Shown here: in pieces, positions 8,553 through 20,439 of the stretch | How the letters are laid out: the number at the start of each line of letters is the position of its first letter | Position numbering within the stretch: position 1 is the first letter of the stretch | Origin: Fragilaria crotonensis | Taxonomy: Eukaryota > Bacillariophyta > Fragilariophyceae > Fragilariales > Fragilariaceae | Direction of reading: 5' to 3' | NCBI GenBank assembly: GCA_022925895.1 | Contig: JAKSYS010000624.1 | Coordinates: 1 to 37,083, forward strand | Length of the DNA: 37,083 nucleotides | Position numbers and translations under genes: made by a program | The notes under the pieces: generated by a model | Told to the model about the DNA's origin: nothing | The model's input: only the letters and a program-made list of their open reading frames with translations | Database searches by the model: none

Positions 8553-11500
8553 TTACTCATATCTAACTTTCTTCCGAAATGGCTCTGCCTCGGCAGTCTC
8601 ATCTTCCGTTTCATCCCCATCATCGTCTCCATCTCCATGGAAATCGGCTGCATCTGACGTTCCTGATTTCACAGACGTCGTTTCGGATATCATTTCCTTC
8701 AATTGCTGGTCCTTGGCTTTTCGTTCCAGCTTCTTTTGTTCCTGCTCCTTCGCATAGATGACATCGTCTTCCGCCATCATTTTCTCCCAATTATCAGGCT
8801 TTGAATCGTCCGGGCCCAAATAAGCATAAAACTTTGGGCGGAGATAAAATTGAAATGCTCGGCCACTCTTCTTTTCAGGCGGCATGACTCCAGGTGGACA
8901 ATCCTTGGTGGTAACGTCTGAAAATTTCATGGTAACCTGACGGACACTAACGTCAGGGTAGTCCTCCACAAACTTGTTGATAAGCTTCATGCGCTGGGCG
9001 GTCCCGTTGGCGCCTATTCGCTGACAGAAATCAGGGAAAATCTCTTTCGGAATCGACATCCGTTTGTTGCCTTGCGAAGTGACGCGGGGCTTCTTCTTAA
9101 ACCAGGGATTATCTTCTTGGCGGCAGGCGGCAATGTTTTAGGGCTCGTTTTGCCAGTAAGTTTGGGAGACGGAGGTTCGTGCTTTCGCTTCTTGCTGCCT
9201 TTTCCTTTCTTTATTTCATTCTCCATCATATCGGTTTCTTTCGCAAAAAGCTCATTTCTAACCTTCAATCGTTCCTCGCACAAGCGACGAGATCGAACGT
9301 CAGTGCAAGCAGGACATACGCCACATTCAGGAACTTTGAGAATCGCCTTATTGATTCGCCCTTCAATGTCGTCACCGTTCGCCCCCTTCAAGATAACCAA
9401 GTGGCTTCCTTCCTTACTGTTGGGTCCGCCAGCCTTGAGAGTAATGCTACTGTAGTTAACATACTGGTCTCCTCTCAAAATCGCAGCGCGTGTTTCCTCA
9501 GCAAGATTCTTACAATTCCTGACTTGAATTTCGATCTCTCGCAAACGATCAATCATAGGCTCACGTTCACTAAGTCGTTCAGTAAGATTTTGTCTGGCCT
9601 CCTCGCTTAGGTTAGAAAGCGAAGGCAAATCCTCGCCTTGGAGCTGCAACATTCTCGCTTCTGTTTCCCACTCTTCCATTTCACGAATAGCAGCAATTGC
9701 CTTTTCTGCGGCGATAACATTGGCAGGCTTACGGCTCAGAATTGCTTTTCTCGCGCTTCACATTCCTTTTCCATCTGGCGCATTCTGTAATCAACGCGTT
9801 TCATAATCATATCGGTATTCATGCCCTGGACCATGTGCTGAAAGAGCAAGTCTTTGTCCCTGCGAAGCTCCTCTCGAACCGAATCCCAATTACCATAGCC
9901 GTACTTATCAACGGCGCACAAGAGGGCGCGGTCTTGCTCAAGCGAAAAATGGGTCGTTCCCTTGTTGGCAAACACCATCTCGGTGCGAGGATGTTCAAAT
10001 GTCGAAACAAACTGTTTGAGCAAAGCCGTGAGCTTGCGACGCTTCGCAATCTTCTTTTCCCCACGTTCAATACTACTTGACACGCGTTCCCATTCATCCT
10101 TCTTTAACTCAGTAGGTCCGTACAACCAAAACGCATTGCTGTACTCAGCAACAGCCTCTTCTGACATGTCCATATCAGCGGCAATGCTGGCTACATCGTC
10201 TCGTCCAAACTTGGCTGCAGCCTTGACAAAATGGAAGTATTGCGAACGAGTCCACTCTCCGTATCCTTCGTCAAGGAGCTCGATCTTCTCCTCGGCCAAA
10301 GCTTTGTCCAACAGCGATCGCTGCTGTTCAACAAATTCACGTGGCGGAGAGCCCCAATCTCACGGAGCATCGCATAATTTTCAAACTCGAGTTGTCCCAG
10401 TTCCAGCAGGCGCTCACGATTATAAAAGTGGTGGTCTTCCATCTGTGGCAAGCGGAGACACTTGGGCAGCTTGATGCGTTGGTTATTGACAATCATACTC
10501 TTCTTTGGTGCCATGATGGGGTTGTAGTTTGTCGGTGGGGGCGACGGTCGCGCTTGCCCAACGAGTCGTGTGCCAAAAGGCGAAGCTGATTCCTCAATTC
10601 CTTGTCACTGTAATCCACCCCCTCGAATGTTTGTGCTGCCATGCCCGCATCGAGACGAAAGTCAAGCAGGTCTCCCTTTTCAGCCTTTTGGATCTTGTCC
10701 GCCAATTCCTTGGTCTTTGCCTCTCCTCTGGCGAGGATGACATCGATGTCTTCATCCGTGATGGTTGATTCTTCGGAACGGAACACGTTATCGGCACCGA
10801 ACCGAATCGCAGCCATCATTTCCTCTTTAGATACCTTATCCTTGTCTTTGAGTCGCCCCTGTTGCACGACCATGGCATCGAGCTTAAGCTTTTGCTGAGC
10901 GCGCTCAACAATCTTTTCTTCAATGGTATTCTCAGAAACAAGACGATACACATTGACAGGTTTCTTTTGCCCCAAGCGATGGCAACGATCTTGAGCTTGC
11001 AAATCCTGTTGGGGTTCCAATCAGAATCGTAAAGAATGCACACATCCGCTGTCTGCAGGTTAATACCCAGTCCACCCGCTCTTGTCGATAGGATGAAGAC
11101 GAATTTTTCACTGTTCTCCCTGTTAAAATCGTCAATCGCCTTTTCACGATCATCGTAGTCGGTGTTTCCATCAATGCGACAATACTGGTAGCCACGCATC
11201 ACCATAAAGTCCTCGAGAATATCGAGAACACGGGTCATTTGGGTGAAAATGAGGACACGGGAGTCTCGTTCCTTCAACTTCTTCAACAGCTTGTCCACCA
11301 TGTTGAGTTTTCCACAATTCTCCACCAAGTGCTCACCAAGTGGATCAAGTGTTCGGTCTTCCATTCCTTCAAACAGGTACGGATGACCACAGCACTTGCG
11401 TAGCTGCATGACAATATTGAGGACAGCAGTTTGGTTGGCTCCACCTGCTTTGCCGATGATACTATCGAGATCGCGGAGAAGGAGCTTCTTATACAATTGC

Positions 11501-13110
11501 TTTTGCATCTTGGACATTCCCACCATGACCAGTGTTTCCGTCTTGGGCGGCAATCCCTTGGCCACGTCAACTTTGAGACGTCGAATCATAAAGGTCGCAA
11601 GATCTTGTGAAGCGTTGAAATCATTTGTTTCTTGGCATCTTCGTCGTCGATTTCCAGGTTGAACCATTCATCGAATTGATCTGCCGACGAGAAAATGTCT
11701 GGCAACAAAAAGTTCAGCAAGGCCCACAATTCGTGCAGGTTGTTTTGCAAGGGCGTTCCGGTGAGCAACAACCTATGCTGCGTGTGAAATGTACGGACCG
11801 TCTTGGAGAACATGCTGGCTTCGTTCTTGAGACGATGGGCTTCATCAATAATCAAGTACTTCCAGGCAAATCTCTGAAATGTTTTTCGTTCCGTGTTGCA
11901 AATTTCGTAGGTCGTGACGCACACATCCCAGGCACGTGGATTGTCCGAGTTGTCATCGATCCATTCACCTGCAACCTTGATGCGTCGTTCAGGACGACTT
12001 CCATCATGTGCGGCCGCTTCTGCAGAAAAGTATTCCTCCTTCATCGCTTCACGTTCGTCCTTGTTTCCGTGGAAACGAATCACACGTAGTGACGGACACC
12101 AACGTGCCAACTCGTTCATCCAATTGGACAGAGTCGATTTGGGGACACAGATGAGATGCGGTCCTTGTATCTTCAGGAACTCCCAATGGTACGCAAGAAT
12201 CGAAATCGATTGGAGTGTCTTTCCGAGACCTGTGTTGAGAAATGATTATTCGTGAGATTATGGACATGACAACGAAAATAGCAGCAAGACGGCCAGTAAT
12301 GAAACTCACCCATTTCGTCGGCCAAGATACCGTTGAGGCCCTTTTCCGCCAAATGAATCATCCAATTCAAGCCTTCAAGTTGGTAGCCTTTCAACTGACC
12401 AAAGGCGATGCAAGAAGGCTGCTTTGTGAGGAATACATGTTCTTCCGCCTCTTCTTCAATTTCTGCCTCTTCATCTGCAGGCACTCCAGTCTCATCACGA
12501 TGAGACTTTTTCTTGGAAGGTGGTTTCTGCGCAGCAGGTTTCTTACTGCCACCGTGAAACTTGGCAAAGATATCCGATTGGTTGAGCAAATACTCCAATC
12601 GCTGTGCTGCCTTCTTGGCGGCGTCCTTATCTAACTTGGTGTGTCGTTCTGCCACAGCCGCTTCCTGCGCATCCCGTTTGCGACGTCGATCTTCGGCTTC
12701 TTCCTCTTTTCTTGTCGCAATCGATTCCGTTCTTCCAATTCTTCCGGATCCATTTCGGCCTGACGTTGCATCCTTCGCCATTCTTTCGTTTTCCGCGCTT
12801 CATCCATCTTCCCCCGTGCACCACGGGAGGATGCACCCTCACCCTCCTTGGCAATGAGTGCCAAACGATTCTCTTCTTGTTGTCGTAATTTCTCCGCATC
12901 CGCTTCGGCAGCTTCACGTTGGTATCGTTCACGATCAATCCGTTCCTTTTCCATATAGTGTTCTCGATCCGCATCACTGAGTGCCTTCCAACGAGAACTC
13001 AATTCTGTCATGCAAGCACTCATTTCTGTAATTTCCTTGCGCAATTTACCCAAATGATCAGCCTGGTAGTACTGAAAGGCCGTCTTGTATCTCTTGACTT
13101 GAGGCGCCAT
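8553..13110 (-). CDS. ISWI-type SNF2 chromatin remodeller with N-terminal HMG box; frame broken at seven homopolymer runs
   Basis: The gene reads from ATG at 13110 to the stop at 8553, with one 80-bp GT-AG intron (12309-12230) splitting the Gly of the Walker motif DEMG|LGKT. Order of parts: HMG box (about residues 4-75, [14 protein letters not shown]...[15 protein letters not shown]); an ISWI-style coiled linker with [12 protein letters not shown]; a SNF2 ATPase with DEMGLGKT (~265), IIDEAH (~396), LTGTPLQNN, and the helicase C-lobe ending [12 protein letters not shown] (~925, [20 protein letters not shown]); SLIDE (~1035, [16 protein letters not shown]); then an unusual Cys cluster ([11 protein letters not shown]...LC, ~1235) and a C-terminal extension. 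The frame shifts by one missing base at 12707-12710, 11590-11592, 11011-11014, 10537-10541, 10352-10355, 9746-9749 and about 9105-9107. Adding seven bases gives exactly 1,494 codons plus stop. ISWI enzymes slide nucleosomes using ATP in the nucleus. Consensus errors are more likely than pseudogenisation. Confidence 0.9.
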
Positions 13111-14038
13111 GGTTGCCGTTGTTGTTTTGTAGTACTAGAGCAGTGTATCGTACTGTTAGTAATTGATAAGATATACTCCAGTACACTCCGAGTAATAGTT
13201 GTTCTAATGTGTTGTCGTTGCTGTCGTTGTTGATGTAGCTGAACTGCAATGAGTAACCGATACTTGTAGTACAAGGCAATCAGATAGGATCAGTCAGATG
13301 TGGAGAGATTGAAAAAGACCTATTCCGAATAGAGTGGAAACCAGCACGGGTCAGCACACAACAGCATTGTTGTGTATCGAAGCGATCTGAGACGCTCAGA
13401 TTGGCAACGCCACAATGGCACCCGCCACGATAATGTTCGGTATCATAGGGAGTATTCTTAGTACGAAAGAAAAAGCATTTTTACTCCCTATATACTAGTA
13501 CGAAACATGCTGTATCCTCTGGCATTAATCGAAGTGCGTTTCGTACGGGTATGCAGGTATTTGTTCGTTTTACAGTAGATTCAAAGTCACAGTAGTCTAG
13601 TAGGTCGACTCTGAACTCTGAACTCCAAGTCTCCAAGCTGGAAGATGAGGAACGTTAACCCCATCCTTACACACAAAACCCAGCACGCAAATCGCACTGC
13701 CATTCCCAAATGTCGAGGTGAACACGTGACTGGACTCGTGTCTCGAATTCAAGTGGACATTCTTATGCATATGTATGACCTTCACGATTGTATCGCAATG
13801 GCAGACATAAATACCATTTTAGAGGCACAGTGCAATTTAGTATTGTTATCAGAATGCCATGCCGTTACATCGATGACCGCGCAATATGTAGAATCTATAT
13901 AGAGTGTCCCTTGTCTAATGAAGGCTTGATCACACTATCATTCGTCGAACCGATTGCTTTGCATTGATCTGACTTGTCTTTTGTTGTCCCTCACGTTCGA
14001 CATTCGACACTCCAACATCGACAAGGTGGAGCATCGTA
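13111..14038. promoter_or_regulatory. Divergent intergenic region between ISWI and the SGNH-like gene
   Basis: About 930 bp lie between two gene starts pointing away from each other, so both promoters should be here. A 9-bp inverted repeat (TAGGGAGTA at 13446-13454 and TACTCCCTA at 13482-13490) is visible, accompanied by a direct repeat of TAGTACGAAA. Small frames at 13597-13902 lack domains. No TATA or initiator element can be asserted. Confidence 0.4.
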
Positions 14039-16758
14039 ATGATGAACGTGTCCTTCACACTCTTGACTTTTGGGTTTATAGCACTGGCAGTCTTTGTCTG
14101 TGTATCACTTCATGCTGCCGACAAGAACACTTCGCACCAACAGTTGCGAAAACTTTCCCTTGCTGATCCTCGAACGGTTCAAACCAAAGTGAGTATACGG
14201 TTATCTTGTGGTCATCCAATATAGCCTTCACAAGATTACACAGCATGCAGTACACTAATACTTGCGTTTGGTTATCTATTCAGCCGTTGCCACATCAAAA
14301 TCACAATACCGCGGCGTTTACCAATCCAAACTCCCATCATGATGGTGTCACAAGCACGATGCAATCGAATCCTACGATTCAGGGGATTTCACAGTCAGAT
14401 CCATTGCAATCACTGCAAAATACTGTGATCCATCAGCAGCAACAGCATCTTTCGCCACCACTTGAAACCTCGCAGCTCCAACCCGAGTCGTACCCTGTCG
14501 ATTCACAAGGTACAGTGGCGAATGCTGCTGCTGCGAATCAACAGATTTACACATCACAGCAAAACGCTATGGCATCGCCGCAAGAGACAATGTCGTCACA
14601 ACAAGGGGGCATGGTATCACATCCTGAGACAATGCAGTCACAGCACGCAATGATGCCGTCACAACATGCGATGATGCCATCCCAACACGTCTCATTGACT
14701 CAATCTGTCGATAAGAATCGAAATCATCATCTGGAAGCACAGCGACTGCAGAAGCTCTTGTATTCCCGCAACAAGAACATTTTGACACTGGGAGGTTCCA
14801 CAACTTGGGGTAGTAAGCTCGATTCACGATCTTCCGCATACCCGTATCTCATCCCAACATTGCTGGGCCCCACATGGCGATCCTACAATTTGGCAGTCCG
14901 AGCTACGGACGCATCGTATGCGTCGCAGTGTATTGAAAGCATGATTCGTGATGGCATCCAGAGTGCGGAAGACATTGAATTTGACGTTATCTTGTTGGAA
15001 TACAGTCTGAATGGTCTCGACGGCATGCCCTTGTTGTTGAAACGATTGCGTCGTCGTTTTCCCAAAGCTGTCATTGTGTACGTGCACCTGTGGTCCTTAC
15101 GAATGTCGGTCGACAATGCCGTGACTGGTGTCAAACCTCGTGATGAACTCAGTCGAGGCTTGCCATTCAAGGAAGCTGATGCCAACATTAATACCATGTT
15201 GGCGGATCCCTCGGCGAAATGGGCCTGGGCACCAAAAATGAAGCAAGATTCGGAAGATATCGCAAGCTCGGCTGAACAGCAAATGCATGCTATCGGTGGT
15301 CACATCTACCGAGTCCCAATGCCGGAATCACTACAGATTGCATTCGATGAACATTGGTTCGGACCCGACTTTCACCATCTTTCAAGTCAAGGTCACGCAA
15401 TGGTCGCAGAGCATTTGGCAAAAATGTTGCAAGATGAAGATATTGTAGGGGCTCCCAAACGCCTTGACATTCATGGCATCCCGTTGGCTCCAGATGAAGA
15501 TATTGGAACGTGGGGTGAAGGAGACCAGTGTTATTCTTTGTGCGAAACTGGGACACACCCTGATATCCGAGTCGATGGTGGCACAGTCAAAAACTTTGTC
15601 AAGAACGATAAGTGGGCTGTCAGCGTCGGTCTTACCTTTGGTCAGCCTGCAAGTATATGGTTTCCAAACCGAATGTCGACAATGCAACCTGTCATGTTGA
15701 TGATTATGAGTTGGGGTCCTGGTGTCTATCCAAAATCCAGGATCGACTTGGAAAGTCCAGGATTTGAAAACCAATCATCGATGTTGGATCCCTTGCATCC
15801 AAATCCTTTAAATCATGTTTTTCACGTTACCAGGACAGCTCATGTCGGATGGGCCAACTTTGGAGAGTCACGTCTAACGGTGGATCCGATTGAAGATATG
15901 CAACGCCCGTTCCGAGTCATTGGAATTGTCATGTGTGGTGCATGCATGGAAATGGACGAGACCTACATGTCCAATGATTCCACCCATCAACGTCTTGGTG
16001 GGACACTGCCACCGCCTGTGCTACTACCCGAGTCTCCTGAAATGGAAGAGCAGCAGCAGCATGTCTCGCCGGATTATCAATATGATCCGAGTGCGTCATC
16101 CCAATACGAGGAGAATCAAAGTCAAAGTGGTGTCCACGTGCAGCAGGAGACTACTCCTGCCCAGGAGAATCAAAGTCAAGGCGGTGTTCAAGTGCAGCAG
16201 GAGACTCCTCCTGCCCAGGAGAATCAAAGTCAAGGTGGTGTTCAAGTGCAGCAGGAGACTACTCCTGCCCAGGAGAATCAAAGTCAAGGTGGTGTTCAAG
16301 TGCAGCAGCAGCAGACTACTCCTGCCCAGGAGAATCAAAGTCAAGGCGGTGTCCAAGTGCAGCAGGAGACTACACCTGCCCAGGAGAATCAAAGTCAAGG
16401 CGGTGTTCAAGTGCAGCAGCAGCAGACTACTCCTGCCCAGGAGAATCAAAGTCAAGGTGGTGTTCAAGTGCAGCAGGAGACTACTCCTGCCCAGGAGAAT
16501 CAAAGTCAAGGCGGTGTCCAAGTGCAGCAGGAGACTACACCTGCCCAGGAGAATCAAAGTCAAGGCGGTGTTCAAGTGCAGCAGCAGCAGACTACTCCTG
16601 CCCAGGAGAATCAAAGTCAAAGTGGTGTTCAAGAGCAGCAGCAGGTTACTCCTGGCGCTATTGAGGCCTTTGCGGACTCTGGGATGACAACTCCGCAACG
16701 ACCTGCTGCAAGAGCAGATTACGTCAATGCCGACCAGCAAACAAGCACCACAATATGA
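14039..16758 (+). CDS. Membrane-anchored SGNH-hydrolase-like protein with ten C-terminal Gln-rich repeats (2 exons)
   Basis: Exon 1 (14039-14188) encodes a signal anchor (TLLTFGFIALAVFVCVSL). A 95-bp GT-AG intron (14189-14283) follows, and exon 2 runs from 14284 to the TGA-terminated end, giving 874 residues. A longer frame starting at 14206 lacks an ATG and runs through the intron, so I reject that start. After a Gln/Ser/His/Met-rich linker (with tandem MMPSQHA units), residues about 215-430 form an SGNH-like domain. LGGSTTWG (about 219-226) is block I with the candidate nucleophile Ser. DFHHLSSQGHAMVAEHL (about 412-428) is the D-x-x-H block V. A Cys-containing beta-rich region follows (DQCYSLCETG). 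The tail holds ten ENQSQGGVQVQQETTPAQ-type units. The anchor suggests a lumenal or extracellular location. The substrate is unknown; acyl- or acetyl-ester chemistry on polysaccharide is an inference from the fold only. Confidence 0.75.
16111..16656 (+). repeat. Coding minisatellite: ten 54/57-bp units
   Basis: Ten consecutive in-frame units encode ENQSQGGVQVQQ followed by ETTPAQ or QQTTPAQ, i.e. 18 or 19 residues. The first and last units are the most diverged (QSQSGVH, QSQSGVQEQQQV), the usual sign of an array that expands and homogenises internally. The alternation of ET and QQT units forms a higher-order pattern. Because units are multiples of three with no stops in other frames, long artefactual frames appear here on both strands. 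Confidence 0.95.
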
Positions 16759-16952
16759 GACCGCACAATGATGTGGAGACTAACGACTGACTCCTTGAAT
16801 TTAATACAATGGTTGTGTGGTGGAGTGAAATTGCCAAGTGATGGTGCTAGAAATAGTGTTCTCCCATTGCTTATCATATTCATAGACGTCACACATAATA
16901 CACAACGTATTCGTTTTGTTCCTAAGTTCAAGATAGGAGGATGCTTCTCTCA

Positions 16953-19900
16953 CTATAGAATAAAGTCCCTGACCAACGTGGGTAAAGCATAATCGTTGGA
17001 GAAGGCAGGCTCAACTTGGAAGGCAACATTGTCAGCCAGTGGCTCTTGTTTTTCACCAACGGATGCTTGCAGAATCTTGCGTGGCTCAGCAGTATCCACG
17101 GCCAGCAACAAACTCGCCAACATGAATGCTTCTGTCGTCCCTACCTCGTTCTTCAAAGCCAAGCACTCACGTGCAAGGTGTTGCACCAATTCAAGACGGC
17201 CTTGACTCAGGAGATAGGCGCCGACTGAGACAACCAGCGAATGACCGTGTTCTTCGGGTCCAAGGATTCCAACTGAAACCCCTCGTCCCATGTCGATTCC
17301 GTGGAAGCCAACCACTCCATATGTCAGTATCAGCTCTTCTAATTTGTCAGTCAGACCATAACGCAACGACAGATCGACCATCGTCTCCAACGATAGACCC
17401 GTCAGCTGTGCCACCGCCAAATCAGCAGCGCCTCGGCGGTCCAGAAAATATGCCAACGCTTCATGGTCTGTTTCAGGGATTGCATCGAACCACCGTTGTG
17501 CGCGAGCCGTCTGTCCAGCCGCAAGCAGAGTGCTAATTCGAAGTAAGGGGTGGTCCATTCGGATGGCGAGTAATCCAGTGACTGTGGATACCAGCAAGCT
17601 TCCGGACTGATATCCCAATACGGCTGGATGGTTCAGGGTCATCGGCGTCGTCGGTGGGGTGATGGTCCACTTGGGTCCGATGGTAGGGCCATCGGCAGAT
17701 GCCAGAATAAAAGTGTCCAAGTTGCAGATACAATCGGTCGAGAGATCACCCAAAACGACGCATTGAACAGTTGTTCGCGTGGTACAGTACAGAACACCAT
17801 GGACAAACTTCAGTCCCGTGACTGTGACATTCTTTTCGCGCGGCGCTCCTAATTCCACATTGCCCAAGAGCACAAACTCGCTATCTCTTGAAAGATAGAT
17901 TGCAACTAATCCCTGCACAACAAGTGCACAAAGAATTCCCTCATCGTCCCATTGAACAAAGTCTGGACACGGCAGTGTTGGTCCGGCTTGCACGAAATTG
18001 GATGCTGCCATTTCTGCCACTCCAGGTTTCAAGGTATAAAAATGTGCCGCACCACCATCAGGCCCATTATCCTTGCTTGCAACGCAGAGGTTAGGCCCGC
18101 TAAAGAGATCGGTGGGCACAAGTCGATTGCCACCTCTTAATGTGATCTCTCCAATGCTTCTAGCGGTCGCAGCAGCAATGGATCCCAGCTCCGCAGCATT
18201 CGCAGTCACCCCGACCAGTATGTGCAACTCAACGCGGGGCAGGAAACGACTTGCGCTGTTCTTCGTTGAAAAGTTGCCGTCGTCCATGCTCATGGTGGAA
18301 AATTGCGAGGCAACCGTCCGATCAGTCTTGTCGCGACCAATCTTGAAATTCTTGCGAAAGGTTTTCACAGCTGCCGATCCTACAGACATGCTGCTGGATA
18401 ATGGACCATCAGAAGCACCGGATGACGGAAGGGAGCCATCATCTCTCGATTCCAACGGCGGAAGCAAAAGTGCAAAGGCATCGTCATCGCCCACCCACGC
18501 GATATCCAGAACGTCAGTTCCTTTTGCGACTGCAGGTGCGTAGGAATCAGGAGATCTCTTGTTCAGACTGCTGGCAATGTGCAAAATTTCGTATCGCTTC
18601 TCGTCCGGCCAGTAGAGGCTCACAAACTTGCCCGATGGAGACGTGTAGAAACGGGGCGGCAATCGTACCGTACGCTTGGGGACGGGTCCATCGGCTGGCA
18701 ATGGTGATTGATACACGATTTGCCTCTCATTCACCTTCACAACGACTTCACCATTGGCATCAATATCAATTGGCTGCCATTGGACATCGGATTGCTTCAC
18801 TGACAAGACTGCCTTGCCCAGCTCTGAGCCAAAGACATGAGCAGGAAGATGAACATGCCGACTGCCAATCATGTCATCAGCAAGTGCCACCTGAACAACA
18901 CCCATGTTGGTACTCAACAGCAACGATGTCGTATCCAAGCGTCGATGCGTCAATACTTTTGAAACTCGCATTACTGGCGGTCCGGCGCATCCAACTTCCT
19001 TCTGTATCATTGCCGAAAGGGAACAAGTGAACCATGGCGCAGCCTTGACGGATGCTCCGGGATAGCCATCGGCATCGAGGTTGACTACTTGTAAGAACAA
19101 ATCGCCCGTTTGTGCGACTAGCGCGCACAAGAACACATTGGCACTAAAGTCAGGATGGAGCCATCCCGCAACCAAGGTAAATGTAGTGGTATCGAGCGAT
19201 GTAAATGAGATGATGCAGGGATCTTCTTTCGGTGGCGATGACGATTTCTTCTTCTTGGAACGATTGGTAAGGGTCAAATCCCAGACCAAAACATGCGAAC
19301 GACTTGAATTCTTGTATCCAGAAGGAATGAACCACATGAGTAGTTCTCGGTGGGCATCAAAATCAACAAGAGTGTGATCCCAGTAATTATCGGCATTGGC
19401 ATTCGCTGCGGCAGCTGCCGCTGCGGCCGATGATATGGAGCCGGAAAGAGTTGGAGAAAGGGAATTGCCACTCTTGGCTTCTGCCAGAGACGACGCCGAT
19501 GTGAAATGTCCATCCATGCGTTGGACGGGGCGAATATCAGGGATACCATCATTATCAATTTCAAATTCCCACAAGTAGGCATGTGCCTTGTTTGATATGG
19601 AAGTGAAGCGCAACGTCACTGGACCCGCATTGTTGTGAATGTGTTTGTTGTATGGATTGGTTGGTAGAACGTGCCAAATGGCATCGCCTTTCCCGTAGGT
19701 GCTCGCACCATTTTGACCATCTTTTCTTTGGACAAATCGTACACTCGGAGCTTCCGTCCGAGCATCCAATGAGGAGAAGAGAAGGAGAAAGCGGAACGGC
19801 AATGGTGGTAGGCGATTCTTTCAAGGCCGAGTCGCCGATTTGTGCAATGATTGGTTGGTAGAATGGTTGTCTCGAGTTCGGATTGACTTGTTGTCTCAAG

Positions 19901-20439
19901 GATGCTTCCAAGGCGAGAGAATTGGGACCTCGCTTCAAATTCAACAAAACGATTTTGGATGAGAGCTGTACAATGAGATGGGAGAAGGATACGGTTCCCG
20001 ACGGCATGCCGGTAGCAAAGAGCGTGGATGGGTCATGAAAATCCAAACGTTCGACCTTGCCGATGGATCTAAAGCCAGCAGCCAATTTGGTCGTGTACGT
20101 TGGTGACGCTTTATCTAGATCGAACATGAGCGCGCACAAGTCGCCCATGGATATCTGGTAAATAATTGTTCCTGTGATGTAATCTTGGACAACAATCTGA
20201 CGCTGAGGCGAGGTCTTGCTTTCGATCAAATCCAACATGTACGCCATGTAGCTCATGGTTGGATGCAAGACTGTAAGCTTCATCCTGGCCGAGGATTGTG
20301 CTGCCGTCGAGTGTGGGATAGAGTAATATAGACCTTGTTGCAACGCTTGCGATGTGATGCCTGACGCAGATGAAACAGTTGGCGAGACTGGCATCACTGG
20401 AGGCGGCGTGACGACCCCTCGAAGAAAAGGAGTCAACAT
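16953..20439 (-). CDS. WD40 beta-propeller/alpha-solenoid coat-like protein; candidate TSET/TPLATE TWD40-2 (TTRAY2) homologue; two 1-nt breaks
   Basis: The start is the ATG at 20437-20439 (MLTPFLRGV); the upstream in-frame extension has no ATG. The frame loses one base near 19752-19756 (GC SDG|KLRVYDLSKEKMV is restored by adding one) and another at 19689-19691. With both, the gene is exactly 1,162 codons plus stop. The N-terminal ~850 residues have propeller-like repeats (LIGCSDGKLRVYDL, FTLVAGWLHPDF, FVSLYWPDEKRYEI, LLVSTVTGLLAIRM). They end in a coatomer-like transition: HPLLRISTLLAAGQ, then FLDRRGAADLAVAQLTGLSLETMVDLSLRYG, and helical repeats to the end. That order resembles COPI alpha/beta-prime and especially the plant TPLATE-complex subunit TWD40-2, an endocytic coat component. 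The C-terminal solenoid is short by comparison. I am sure of the fold class and only moderately sure of the family. The gene converges with the SGNH-like gene 194 bp away. Confidence 0.6.

Noticed and set aside
14206..14283. Upstream start of the SGNH-like gene at 14206
   Set aside because: The codon is TTG and the stretch lies inside a GT-AG intron; the ATG exon at 14039 supplies a signal anchor.
16111..16656. CRISPR-like or satellite array
   Set aside because: Units are contiguous, in frame and coding, with no unique spacers.
15890..16740. Long open frames in other frames over the repeat array (265 codons +, 214 codons -)
   Set aside because: They arise because the 54/57-bp repeat has no stop in several frames; the products are monotonous (RRIKVKVVFKCS or LILLGRSSLLLH) and the real frame has an SGNH domain.
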